From the NCBI GenBank assembly GCA_019423755.1, contig JAHZAU010000008.1, positions 1-64,000 of the forward strand: a DNA stretch of 64,000 bases. Direction: 5' to 3'. The first letter of the stretch is position 1. Each line of letters begins with the position of its first letter. This document shows, one piece after another, positions 18,421 to 26,856 of the stretch. The translations under genes and the position numbers were made by a program. The notes below the pieces were generated by a model. It was not told where the DNA came from. It did no database searches and saw only the letters and a list, made by a program, of their open reading frames with translations. This DNA comes from Oscillospiraceae bacterium. GTDB lineage: Bacteria > Bacillota > Clostridia > Oscillospirales > Ruminococcaceae.

Positions 18421-20829
18421 ATGCAAAAAACGGAACCGAACCTGACGGTGGAACAGCTGAAGGTCCTGCTTCAGGAACAGGTGGAAGCCATGGGCTACAC
18501 CGTAGACACCGCTTCGGACGAGATTTTCTATAAAGCCTGCGCCCTGGTCACCCGCAACCTGCTGCGTGACAAGCGCCGGCACTTTATGTCGGACTGCAAG
18601 TCCCGCGGCCGCAAAAACGCCTACTATCTGTGCATGGAGTTCCTGCTGGGCCGTTCGCTGAAAAACAACATCTACAACATGAAGATGGACGGTCTGTTCC
18701 GCCAGGCACTGGACAGCTTCGGCGTCAACATGGAGGCGCTGTTTGAGCAGGAGCCGGACGCCGGCCTGGGCAACGGCGGTCTGGGCCGTTTGGCGGCCTG
18801 CTTCATGGACGCGCTGGCCACCTGCGACTACCCCGCTATGGGTTATTCCATCCTTTACGAATACGGTATCTTCAAGCAGAAGATCGTGGACGGCTGGCAG
18901 ACCGAGCTTCCGGACGCCTGGCTGCCCGGCGGCGACATCTGGCTGGTGCCCCGCCCGGAGCACACCGTCAACGTCAACTTCGGCGGCACCATCGAGGAGT
19001 TCTGGGACTACGGCTACCACCACATCCTGCACAAGGACTACTCGGTGGTCAAGGCGGTGCCCTACGACCTGATGATCTCCGGCTTTGACAGCAAGGGCAT
19101 CAGCGTGCTGCGCGTTTGGAGCGCCAAGAGCCCCGGCTTTGATATGGAGTCCTTCAACCGCGGCGACTACGTCTCCGCCATGGGCCAAAGCTCGGTAGCG
19201 GAAGCCATCTCCAAGGTGCTCTACCCCAACGATAACCACCCGGCCGGCAAGAACCTGCGCCTGCGCCAGCAGTACTTCCTGGTGGCCGCTTCCATCTCGG
19301 ACATCGTCCGCCGCCATATGGAGACCTACGGCACCCTGGACAACTTCTCCGAGAAGAACGCCATCCACATCAACGACACCCACCCGGCCCTGGCTATCCC
19401 CGAGCTCATGCGCATCCTGCTGGATGAGTGCGGCTACTCCTGGGAAAAGGCTTGGGAGATCGTCACCCGCACCTTCGCCTACACCAACCACACCGTTATG
19501 AGCGAGGCGCTGGAACGCTGGAACGAGGACCTGATGCGCACCCTGCTGCCCCGTATCTACCAGATCATCGTGGAGATCAACAACCGCTTCTGCGGCAAAC
19601 TCCACGACTTCTACAACCTGGACGGCAGCGTTATCAACCGCATGTCCATCATCTACAACCACCAGGTCCACATGGCAAACCTGTCCATCGTGGGCTCCCA
19701 CAGCGTCAACGGCGTTTCCAACCTGCACAGCCAGATCCTCAAGGACGACCTGTTCCACGACTTCTACCAGGTGGAACCTCATAAGTTCACCAACGTCACC
19801 AACGGCATCGCTTCCCGCCGCTGGCTCTATCAGTCCAACCCCCGCCTGACCCGCTGCATCACCGACCTGATCGGCGACGGCTTCCTGCACGATATGTCTC
19901 AGCTGCAGCAGCTCAAGCGCTACGAAAACGACCCCTCCGTCCTGGAACAGCTGGCCAAGATCAAGCTGGAAAACAAAAAGGACTTCGCCCGCTACATCAA
20001 GGACCACACCGGCCAGGTCATCGACCCCAACTCCCTCTTCGACGTCCAGGTCAAACGTCTGCACGAGTATAAGCGCCAGCACCTCAACGCCCTGCAGATC
20101 CTGACCATGTACAACGAGATCAAAACCAATCCCCACGCCAACATCCAGCCCACCACCTTCATCTTCGGCGCCAAGGCCGCGCCGGGCTACTACCTGGCCA
20201 AGCAGATCATCAAGTTCATCTGCTCCCTGGGCGAGATGCTGGAAAACGACCCCCAGACCCGCGACCTGCTGAAGATCGTCTATCTGGAGGACTACCGCGT
20301 TACCCTCTCCGAGCTGCTCATGCCCGCAAGCGAGATCTCCGAGCAGATCTCCCTGGCCGGCACCGAAGCTTCCGGCACCGGCAACATGAAGCTGATGCTC
20401 AACGGCGCGGTGACCATCGGTACCTGGGACGGCGCCAACATCGAGATCGGCGAGTCGGTGGGCCCGGAGAACATCTTCGTCTTCGGTATGCGCACCCCCG
20501 AGGTCAACCAGGTGAAGGCCAGCGGCTACTACCCCACCGAGCTTTACGCCTCCAACCCCGTCCTGCGCGACGCCATCGATATGCTCACCCGCGGCGGCAT
20601 CGCCGGCGACCAATTCCCGCAGCTGTCCGATTCCCTCAAGCACAAGGACCCCTACATGGTGCTGCGTGACTTCGTCTCCTACGACGAGACCCGCCGCCGT
20701 GCCCATGCCACCTATCAGAACGACCAGACCACCTGGCAGCGCATGTCCCTCAACAACATCGCTGCTTCCGGCTACTTCTGCGCCGACCGTGCCGTCCAGG
20801 AGTACGCCAACAACATCTGGGGCCTGTAA
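18421..20829 (+). CDS. glgP: Glycogen/alpha-glucan phosphorylase
   Basis: This 802-residue PLP enzyme releases glucose 1-phosphate from alpha-1,4-glucans. The PLP lysine lies in the GTGNMKLMLNGA segment, followed by GTWDGANIEI. The N-terminal MEFLLGRSLKNN and the GLGNGGLGRLAACFMD segment are family hallmarks. ATG 18421 has AAGGTGG 10 nt upstream; an in-frame TTG two codons earlier is less likely. It has its own promoter and terminator. The GH13 enzyme that follows could supply it with debranched or shortened glucans. Confidence 0.97.
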   Translation: MQKTEPNLTVEQLKVLLQEQVEAMGYTVDTASDEIFYKACALVTRNLLRDKRRHFMSDCKSRGRKNAYYLCMEFLLGRSLKNNIYNMKMDGLFRQALDSFGVNMEALFEQEPDAGLGNGGLGRLAACFMDALATCDYPAMGYSILYEYGIFKQKIVDGWQTELPDAWLPGGDIWLVPRPEHTVNVNFGGTIEEFWDYGYHHILHKDYSVVKAVPYDLMISGFDSKGISVLRVWSAKSPGFDMESFNRGDYVSAMGQSSVAEAISKVLYPNDNHPAGKNLRLRQQYFLVAASISDIVRRHMETYGTLDNFSEKNAIHINDTHPALAIPELMRILLDECGYSWEKAWEIVTRTFAYTNHTVMSEALERWNEDLMRTLLPRIYQIIVEINNRFCGKLHDFYNLDGSVINRMSIIYNHQVHMANLSIVGSHSVNGVSNLHSQILKDDLFHDFYQVEPHKFTNVTNGIASRRWLYQSNPRLTRCITDLIGDGFLHDMSQLQQLKRYENDPSVLEQLAKIKLENKKDFARYIKDHTGQVIDPNSLFDVQVKRLHEYKRQHLNALQILTMYNEIKTNPHANIQPTTFIFGAKAAPGYYLAKQIIKFICSLGEMLENDPQTRDLLKIVYLEDYRVTLSELLMPASEISEQISLAGTEASGTGNMKLMLNGAVTIGTWDGANIEIGESVGPENIFVFGMRTPEVNQVKASGYYPTELYASNPVLRDAIDMLTRGGIAGDQFPQLSDSLKHKDPYMVLRDFVSYDETRRRAHATYQNDQTTWQRMSLNNIAASGYFCADRAVQEYANNIWGL

Positions 20830-20852
20830 TCATCCAAGTCCTGCAAGGGACC

Positions 20853-20893
20853 GCCGCTCCTTCTGTCCGGAAGGGCAGCGGCCCCTCTTTTTT
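20853..20893 (+). terminator. Terminator after glgP
   Basis: GCCGCT/AGCGGC outer stem with an inner CCTTC/GAAGG stem and a small bulge, followed by six Ts (20888-20893). Some read-through to the amylase gene 50 bp away is possible. Confidence 0.8.
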
Positions 20894-20945
20894 CGGGCGG
20901 ATCGCGCCCGGTCTATCTGCTTTTTGAAAGGGGAAGTCCTCCACC

Positions 20946-22853
20946 ATGGAAACCACGCTCTGCCTGTTTGACAGCAGGCTCCCAGAATACAAACGGCCCT
21001 TCGGCGCCGTGGCGCACCAGACGCCGGTGCGCTTTCGCCTCCGCCTGCCCAAAGACTGGATCGTCACCCGGGCAGCGCTGGTGCTCTGCGCCGACGACCA
21101 GCCTGAGCAGCCCCTGGAGATGGACTTCCTGCGCGCGGAGCCTTCCTTCAATCTGTATCAGGTGATCTTCACCCCGCCGGAGCCCCGGCTGTGGTTCTAC
21201 CACTTTGCCGTGGTCACCGCCGACCCGCCTCAAACCATGCTGGAGATCCGCCCGGACGAGGGAGGCTTCGGGGTCATCGGCGGCAGCGGCCAGTGGCAGC
21301 TGACCGTCTACGACGCCCACATGCCCACCCCTTCCACCTTCGGCAAGGGCATCGTCTATCAGATCTTCCCCGACCGCTTCTGCGCCTCCGGCCAGCCCAA
21401 GGAGGATATCCCCTACGGGCGCACCCTGCGCTCCGACTGGGGCGGCATGCCGGTCTACCTGCCCAACGCCGCCGGCGAGATCACCAACTCCGACTACTTT
21501 GGCGGCGACCTGCGGGGCATCGAGTCGAAGCTCGACTACCTGAGCAGCCTGGGCGTCACCGCCATCTACCTGAACCCCATCTTCGAGGCCCACTCCAACC
21601 ACCGCTACAATACCGCCGACTACCGCCGCATCGACCCGCTCTTAGGGAACGAGGAGGATTTTGCCTCCCTCTGCGCCGCTGCCCGCCAGCGCGGCATCCG
21701 CATCATCCTAGACGGCGTCTTCAGCCACACCGGCAGCGACAGCATCTACTTTAACCGCGAGGGCCGCTACGGCCAGCATACCGGCGCCTACCGCGACCCC
21801 GAAAGCCCTTACCGCAGCTGGTTCCAGTTTGAGCGGTACCCGGAAAAATACAACTGCTGGTGGGGCTTTGTCACCCTGCCCAACGTCAACGAGCTCAACG
21901 CCGACTACCTGGACTTCATCTGCGGCCGGGTGGACCCGGTGACCCGCCAGGTCAGCGACTGCGTGGTGAAAAAGTGGCTGGACCTGGGCGCTTCCGGCTT
22001 CCGGCTGGACGTGGCCGACGAGCTGCCCGACGGCTTTTTGGACCGGCTGCGCCTGACCGTCAAGGCCCTCGATCCGGACAACATCATTATCGGCGAGGTG
22101 TGGGAGGACGCTTCCAACAAATGCGCCTACGGCCAGCGCCGCCGCTACCTGCTGGGCCGCCAGCTGGACAGCGTTATGAACTACCCCTTCCGCAACGCGG
22201 TGCTCCATTACATCCGCTGGGGCAGCGCCCGGGAATTCCTGGCCACAGTGGGCGGCCTGTACGAAAACTACCCGCCCTGCGCCATGAACTGCGCCCTTAA
22301 CTCCCTTTCCACCCACGACGTCCCCCGGGCCATCACCTACCTGGTGGGCGAATCCATGGACGGCAAGGACCGCCCCTGGCAGGCGGCGCACCACTTCCTT
22401 CCCTTAGAACAGTACCAGCGGGGCCGGGTGCTTCTGAAGCTGGCTTCGGCGCTGCAGTATTTCCTGCCCGGCGTGCCCTGCCTCTACTATGGCGATGAGG
22501 CCGGCCTTTCCGGCTACCGCGACCCCTTCAACCGCTTCTGCTACCCCTGGGAGCACCAGGACAAGGAGCTGGTGGAATGGTTCGCGCAGTTGGGCCAGCT
22601 GCGGCTGTCTTTGGGCTTCCTGACCGACGCCGCCTTCTCCCCGGTGGCAGTGACCCCGGAGCTGTGCGTCTTCCTGCGCTCCAGCGAGGAGAAGTACCTG
22701 CTCTGCGCCGTCAACCGCAGCGACCACGCCCTGCCCCTTCCCCTGCCGGCCATCTTCACCGACCCGCAGGCCCATCTGCTCTGCGGCAGCTACGGCAGCG
22801 AGGTCCTGGACCGGGAAAGCGCCGTGGTGCTGGTGCAGGACCTTTCCCTCTAA
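20946..22853 (+). CDS. GH13 alpha-amylase/neopullulanase-like enzyme
   Basis: This 635-residue enzyme has an N-terminal beta domain (about residues 1-125) of the kind found in neopullulanases and cyclomaltodextrinases. A GH13 TIM barrel opens with IVYQIFPDRF. Conserved regions are visible: DGVFSHTG (region I), GFRLDVADE with the nucleophile Asp (II), IIGEVWED with the acid/base Glu (III) and LSTHDVPR (IV). There is no signal peptide, so it acts inside the cell on imported or stored oligosaccharides. It follows glgP on the same strand, consistent with joint glycogen or maltodextrin breakdown. A GAAAGGGGA site precedes the ATG. Confidence 0.92.
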   Translation: METTLCLFDSRLPEYKRPFGAVAHQTPVRFRLRLPKDWIVTRAALVLCADDQPEQPLEMDFLRAEPSFNLYQVIFTPPEPRLWFYHFAVVTADPPQTMLEIRPDEGGFGVIGGSGQWQLTVYDAHMPTPSTFGKGIVYQIFPDRFCASGQPKEDIPYGRTLRSDWGGMPVYLPNAAGEITNSDYFGGDLRGIESKLDYLSSLGVTAIYLNPIFEAHSNHRYNTADYRRIDPLLGNEEDFASLCAAARQRGIRIILDGVFSHTGSDSIYFNREGRYGQHTGAYRDPESPYRSWFQFERYPEKYNCWWGFVTLPNVNELNADYLDFICGRVDPVTRQVSDCVVKKWLDLGASGFRLDVADELPDGFLDRLRLTVKALDPDNIIIGEVWEDASNKCAYGQRRRYLLGRQLDSVMNYPFRNAVLHYIRWGSAREFLATVGGLYENYPPCAMNCALNSLSTHDVPRAITYLVGESMDGKDRPWQAAHHFLPLEQYQRGRVLLKLASALQYFLPGVPCLYYGDEAGLSGYRDPFNRFCYPWEHQDKELVEWFAQLGQLRLSLGFLTDAAFSPVAVTPELCVFLRSSEEKYLLCAVNRSDHALPLPLPAIFTDPQAHLLCGSYGSEVLDRESAVVLVQDLSL

Positions 22854-22869
22854 ATCACCCAAAAGCAGC

Positions 22870-22911
22870 AAAAACCCCCGCCCTTCCTCTCTGGGAAAGG
22901 CGGGGGTTTTT
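22870..22911. terminator. Bidirectional terminator between GH13 and YitT genes
   Basis: The AAAACCCCCGCC/GGCGGGGGTTTT stem is extended by a near-complementary inner part. As on the left and Ts on the right let it serve both converging genes. Confidence 0.92.
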
Positions 22912-22917
22912 CACAGG

Positions 22918-23793
22918 TTAAAGCTGGGTGTACCGGTCAAAGGTAAAGCCCCTGCCGTGGACCTCGTTGACCTGGCTGACCACCATGAATGCCTCCCGGT
23001 CGATCTCCTGGACCATCTGGGTCAGGCGGGGCAGGTCCCGGTGGCTGAGCACCGTCATGACGATTTTCTGCTTGCGGTGCAGGTGGCCGGTCTCCGACTC
23101 AATGAGGGTGGAGCCCCGGTCCAGGGTCTCCTGGATCATGCGGTTGAGCTCCTCGCTTTTCTGGCTGATGATCTCCACCCGGGTGCGGCCCTTGCCGATA
23201 ACCAGCACCCGGTTGATGACCAGGGAGCTGATAAGCACCACCACCAGGCCGTAGAGGATCTGCTCGCTATCCGAAGAAAAGGCCTGAAGCAACAGGATGG
23301 TAGTGTCGCAGGCGTACATCCCCACCGAGACCGGCAGACCGAATTTTTTGTGGAAGATGAGCGGCGGGATGTCCATACCGCCGGTGGAAGCCCCGGTGCG
23401 CAGCACCAGTCCTACCCCCACCCCGACGCAGACACCGCTGTACAGCGTCACCAGCATCATGTCGTCGGTGAGGCCGCTCAGCACCGGGAAGCGCTGGAAA
23501 AATTCCAGTTCCAGCGGGTAAACGATGCTGCTGAGCAGGGTATTGGCTGCAAAGCGCTTTCCCATGAACCAGGCCCCCAGACAGAACAGTACCAGGTTGC
23601 AGGCGCTGACCGTCCAGGAGATGGGCAGCCCCAGCTGGTAGTAGCCAAACAGTCCCAAACCGGTGGTGCCGCCGGTGATGAGCCCATTGGGCGCGATAAA
23701 CGCCGTCACCCCAAAGGCCACAATGCCGTTGCCCAGCAAAATCATCCCCAGGCGGAGCAGTTCTTTCTTTCGGTTCACACGTTCCACAGCCAT
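22918..23793 (-). CDS. YitT/DUF2179 family membrane protein
   Basis: This 291-residue protein has about five transmembrane helices in the first 200 residues, including the family motif GLITGGTTGLGL, and a C-terminal cytosolic DUF2179 domain (about 205-291) ending in EVHGRGFTF. The role of YitT proteins is not firmly known; a transport role has been proposed. The ATG at 23793 has a G-rich site almost touching it, so the GTG two codons later is an alternative start. It is monocistronic with its own promoter. Confidence 0.88.
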   Translation of the reverse strand: MAVERVNRKKELLRLGMILLGNGIVAFGVTAFIAPNGLITGGTTGLGLFGYYQLGLPISWTVSACNLVLFCLGAWFMGKRFAANTLLSSIVYPLELEFFQRFPVLSGLTDDMMLVTLYSGVCVGVGVGLVLRTGASTGGMDIPPLIFHKKFGLPVSVGMYACDTTILLLQAFSSDSEQILYGLVVVLISSLVINRVLVIGKGRTRVEIISQKSEELNRMIQETLDRGSTLIESETGHLHRKQKIVMTVLSHRDLPRLTQMVQEIDREAFMVVSQVNEVHGRGFTFDRYTQL

Positions 23794-23814
23794 TCCCCCA
23801 TTGTTTTTTGTCCT

Positions 23815-23844
23815 ATTATATTAGCGTACCAAAGCGGGCGGCAA
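23815..23844 (-). promoter_or_regulatory. Promoter of the yitT-like gene
   Basis: On the minus strand TTGCCG (23839-23844), an 18-bp spacer and a consensus TATAAT (23815-23820). Confidence 0.6.
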
Positions 23845-23924
23845 AAATCCATGCGAATCTTCCCCAAACTTCTTTCCACCAAGCTGTTCATCTCGCAAGA
23901 CTGCGCTGTTATGCAAAAAAGCGC

Positions 23925-23955
23925 AAAAAAGAAGGAAGGCGCCGTGCCTTCCTTC
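23925..23955 (-). terminator. Terminator after the sortase gene
   Basis: A perfect 10-bp stem GAAGGAAGGC/GCCTTCCTTC (23931-23940 with 23946-23955) is followed on the minus strand by six Ts (23930-23925). Confidence 0.88.
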
Positions 23956-23974
23956 TTCTTTCTAATTCTGGATT

Positions 23975-24880
23975 TTATTTCCCCGAGCCGTACATCTTCT
24001 CCCAGATCTCCGGCATCAGCGGGTCCTCGGCCTTCTGGACATTCTTGCCAAAGTCCTCGGCCTTCTCCCCGGGGCGCAGCCGGCGGCCAGCCACCACCAG
24101 CCGCGCGTCGCTGAACTCATAAGCGCAGGTGGACAGCAGCATGACCTGGTCCTGGGCGCTCACCTCCACGCCGGTATCCAGCAGGGAGCGGTCCAGGATC
24201 TCCTGGAAGAACGCCTCCTTTTCCTGGTCGGTGGAGAAATTCAGGTGGTTGATGTAATCGAAGATCTCGCCGTGTTCCGGGCGGGTGGAGGCCAGGAACA
24301 CCGCAAAGATGGCGTATTCCCCCTCCTGGTACAGGGTGTCGTACCGGAAGGTGGGGTTTTGGGCCAGGTAGTCGGCCTTGCGGTAGTTTTCCAGGATGTT
24401 GAACATGGCCTTGTCGCTGGGCAGGTTGTGGCCGTAAAGCACCGTTACGTCGTCGGTGAGCGCCGGGTCGTTGCGTTCATCTAAGAAAATCTGCCCGTGG
24501 CGGTTCTGCTTCTGGTAAAAGTCGTGGTCCAGATAGTACTCATTGTCCCGCTGGACCACCGCGGTGGACAGGCCCCCTTGGGCGATGTTGATCCAGCCCA
24601 CCAGGTCGGGGTTCAGCTCCACCAGCTGGGAATAGCGCGGCAGCACCGACGGCTCCTTGGACTCTCCAGGCACTACCTCACCGGAAGCGCCGGACTGTCC
24701 GGGCACCGTGGACTCCCCTTGCTGGTACAGTTCCTCCAGGGACTGCTGGTTGCGCTGGGCCTCCCAGCGTTCCTGGTAGTAGTTCCAGACGTCGTTGCCA
24801 AAATACACCGCCATAGCCAGGAAAAAGACGATGGCCCCCAGCCGCAGAAGGGAATAAGACTTCTTGGGGTCAGTTTTCAT
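23975..24880 (-). CDS. srtB: Class B sortase
   Basis: This 301-residue membrane-anchored transpeptidase has one N-terminal helix (about residues 12-32), a Pro/Ser/Glu linker, and the sortase barrel. The catalytic His is in LYGHNL, the Cys in LLSTCAYEF and the Arg in DARLVVAGRR, the class B arrangement. Sortases join secreted proteins to the cell wall. No protein with a recognisable sorting signal lies nearby. ATG 24880 is chosen from a GGAGGTG site; it overlaps the end of the cinA-like gene by 11 bp, so the two are translationally coupled. Confidence 0.92.
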   Translation of the reverse strand: MKTDPKKSYSLLRLGAIVFFLAMAVYFGNDVWNYYQERWEAQRNQQSLEELYQQGESTVPGQSGASGEVVPGESKEPSVLPRYSQLVELNPDLVGWINIAQGGLSTAVVQRDNEYYLDHDFYQKQNRHGQIFLDERNDPALTDDVTVLYGHNLPSDKAMFNILENYRKADYLAQNPTFRYDTLYQEGEYAIFAVFLASTRPEHGEIFDYINHLNFSTDQEKEAFFQEILDRSLLDTGVEVSAQDQVMLLSTCAYEFSDARLVVAGRRLRPGEKAEDFGKNVQKAEDPLMPEIWEKMYGSGK

Positions 24881-25358
24881 CCGCTTCCAGCACCTCCAGG
24901 GCAAATTCCAAGGCCAGCTGCGCCGCCTGGGTCCGGATGCTCTCCCGGTCGCCGGTCAGCTGAAGCTTGCGGCTCTGGCAGCCGCCCGGGCCGGCCAGGC
25001 CCAGGTACACCAGGCCCACAGGTTTATTCTCCGAGGCGTCCGGCCCAGCGTTTCCGGTGGTGGAAAGGGCGATCTGCGCGCCGGAAAGGCGCTGCACCCC
25101 CGCCGCCATCTCCCGGGCGGTCTGGGCGGAGATGGCCCCCCACTGAGCCAGGGTCAGAGGCGAGACCCCCAGCACCTGCTGCTTGATGCGGTCGGAGTAG
25201 CTGCAGACGCCGCACTCAAACACCCGCGACGCCCCGCTCACATCGGTGATGCAGCGGGACACCAGCCCGCCGGTCAGGCTTTCGGCTGTGGCGATGTGCC
25301 AGCCCTTTTGTTCCAGCAGCCGCACCAGGCGGGTCTGCACTTGGTGTTTGTCGCTCAT
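24870..25358 (-). CDS. pncC: CinA C-terminal domain protein (NMN amidohydrolase type)
   Basis: This 162-residue protein corresponds to the C-terminal domain of CinA, which deamidates nicotinamide mononucleotide in NAD recycling. The AESLTGGLVS motif with its catalytic Ser, the GVCSYSDRIKQQVLGV stretch and ALSTTGNAGPDA are all present. The N-terminal MoaB-like domain of full CinA is absent, as in PncC. It starts 3 bp after the small membrane protein and overlaps srtB, making a three-gene operon. Confidence 0.93.
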   Translation of the reverse strand: MSDKHQVQTRLVRLLEQKGWHIATAESLTGGLVSRCITDVSGASRVFECGVCSYSDRIKQQVLGVSPLTLAQWGAISAQTAREMAAGVQRLSGAQIALSTTGNAGPDASENKPVGLVYLGLAGPGGCQSRKLQLTGDRESIRTQAAQLALEFALEVLEADEN

Positions 25359-25361
25359 GGT

Positions 25362-25709
25362 CTAGTCCTCCTCGTCCTCATCTTCTCCAAAGGAAACGAA
25401 CCGCTTCCCTCGGGTCACCAGCATCCCTTCCAGGCCGGGCTCGGCCTTCTGGAAGGTATCGATCATCACGCGGCAGGTGGTCAGCCGGCCACTTTCGTCT
25501 TCAAATTCCACCAGGTATACCGGCGCCAGGTTCCAGCCCCGGCGGCGGCGTTTGGAGCGCACCAGCGCCATCCGCCGCTCCTTGGGGCCGCTGCCCCAGT
25601 CCTCAAACATCTCCCCGCCCAGGGTGCGGGTGGAAAGCCACAGCACGCCGCCTCCCAGCAGCAGCCCGATGGCCAGCCCTATGAGGGTGATCTGCCATTC
25701 CCAACTCAT
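25362..25709 (-). CDS. Small single-pass membrane protein of unknown function
   Basis: This 115-residue protein has one N-terminal helix (WQITLIGLAIGLLLGGGVLW), a basic stretch (KRRRRGW) near residue 55, a beta-rich domain with conserved-looking Cys-Arg, and an acidic tail DEDEED. I recognise no family. ATG 25709 has AAGGAGG 7 nt upstream, which rules out the longer open frame. It is the first gene of the operon with cinA-like and srtB. Confidence 0.7.
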   Translation of the reverse strand: MSWEWQITLIGLAIGLLLGGGVLWLSTRTLGGEMFEDWGSGPKERRMALVRSKRRRRGWNLAPVYLVEFEDESGRLTTCRVMIDTFQKAEPGLEGMLVTRGKRFVSFGEDEDEED

Positions 25710-25967
25710 TCTTTTTCCTCCTTGGTGGATCTTCCTTTTCAGCATAGCGGGAATTTATGAATTTTTCTCCCTTTCCTGCCAAACGCCGGGCAAATTTTGC
25801 TCCGGCTAGGGTGTATCGGAAAACCAAGAAATGAACGGATTTTTCGCAAGCAGCAGACAGATGCCAGGCAAAAAACGCAGGAATCCTTGCTGGATTCCGA
25901 GTATTTTTCACGCAGCAGCTGGCGTTGCTTGTAGAAAAAGACGAAATTTCGGCTTTTCCGACCACCC
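25710..25967. other. 258-bp intergenic stretch without a clear gene
   Basis: Holds a short perfect hairpin GGAATCC/GGATTCC (25880-25898) followed by a short T-run on the plus strand, and AT-rich tracts that could include the minus-strand promoter of the srtB operon. I cannot define a convincing -35/-10 pair. It has no credible start codon with a ribosome site. Confidence 0.5.
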
Positions 25968-26357
25968 TTAGTACAGCGCCCGCCAGAACAGCTCGTCAAA
26001 GCAGGTCACTTCGGGGTAGTGGTATTCGTGGGGGAGCTCGTTTTCGTCGTAGATGATCACCGTCACCCCCATAGGCTCCTCGTCGCCCTGGGTGTGTCCG
26101 GCCTGCAGCTTTTCGTTGGCCACCAGCGCTTCCGCCACCATGAGCGGGTCGTTGATGCGGTATTCCTCCCCCTTGGAGGTGATGATCTCCACCACGTCCA
26201 CCTGTCCGTAGCGCACCATGGGGTTGAGGCGCGGGATGCGGGCGCAGACGACGGCGGCCACAAACAAAAGCGCCAGCAGCAGCCACAAAAGCCGCTGCCA
26301 AAGCTGTTCGTTTTTGGAAAGGGTGTTGATTCTAGGTACCATATGATGTTGCGGCAT
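25968..26357 (-). CDS. Single-pass membrane protein of unknown function
   Basis: This 129-residue protein has a short polar N terminus, one strong membrane helix (about residues 21-40, LLWLLLALLFVAAVV) and an extracytoplasmic domain of about 85 residues rich in Glu, Val and Tyr. No family is recognised. An AAAGGAGGAG site precedes ATG 26357. It is transcribed from its own extended -10 promoter and is divergent from valS. Confidence 0.65.
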   Translation of the reverse strand: MPQHHMVPRINTLSKNEQLWQRLLWLLLALLFVAAVVCARIPRLNPMVRYGQVDVVEIITSKGEEYRINDPLMVAEALVANEKLQAGHTQGDEEPMGVTVIIYDENELPHEYHYPEVTCFDELFWRALY

Positions 26358-26406
26358 AGCTGCGCTCCTCCTTTCAGCAAAGCCCGCCCGGCGGCAGGCT
26401 GTCTTT

Positions 26407-26418
26407 TTTATTATAACA
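26407..26418 (-). promoter_or_regulatory. Extended -10 promoter of the 25968-26357 gene
   Basis: On the minus strand TGT-TATAAT (hexamer 26410-26415). No good -35 is seen at 17-18 bp, which fits an extended -10 promoter. Confidence 0.6.
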
Positions 26419-26479
26419 CATCCACGGGACGGAAGGTAGAAGCTGGGGAAAATTCCCTGACTTCATGCGCCTTTGCCGG

Positions 26480-26508
26480 TTGACAATCCCCTGCCGTCAT
26501 GCTAAATT
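26480..26508 (+). promoter_or_regulatory. Promoter of the valS T-box transcript
   Basis: Consensus TTGACA (26480-26485), a 17-bp spacer and TAAATT (26503-26508). Confidence 0.82.
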
Positions 26509-26514
26509 TATAAG

Positions 26515-26792
26515 GTAACAGAATAACCCAAAGCGTCGACAAGGTCAAAACCTGACCACACCTTCCTCCCAGAGAGCCGGCCCCCAGCTGAAACGCCGGC
26601 AGGAAGCGGCAGGCCTGTCCCCTTGGAGCGCGCCGGAGAAGGGCGGTCCCCGCCTGCGTAACCGGCGACGGCTGGCCTCGTTATCGGCCGCAATGAGCGG
26701 GCAGCGCGGTTTGCGCTGTCAATAAAGGTGGTACCGCAGGACTCGTCCTGTCCTTTTGTTTTCGGCGGAAAGCAAAAGGGCAGGGCTTTTTT
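26515..26792 (+). promoter_or_regulatory. T-box leader of valS
   Basis: The T-box AAAGGTGGTACCGC is at 26724-26737. It is followed by a terminator: a 12-bp stem (26747-26758 with 26773-26784, one G-U pair) and Ts (26787-26792). Upstream, AGAGAG and GGAAGCGG mark the distal part of stem I. A GTC at 26617-26619, just before CCCTTGG, is the best valine specifier candidate. The AGTA bulge usual on the 5' side of the specifier loop is not obvious. Confidence 0.88.
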
Positions 26793-26856
26793 GTTTTTCC
26801 GTCCCAGCTTGCTGTATTCTGTGTATATCCGACTGCGACAGAAAGGAACGACCACA

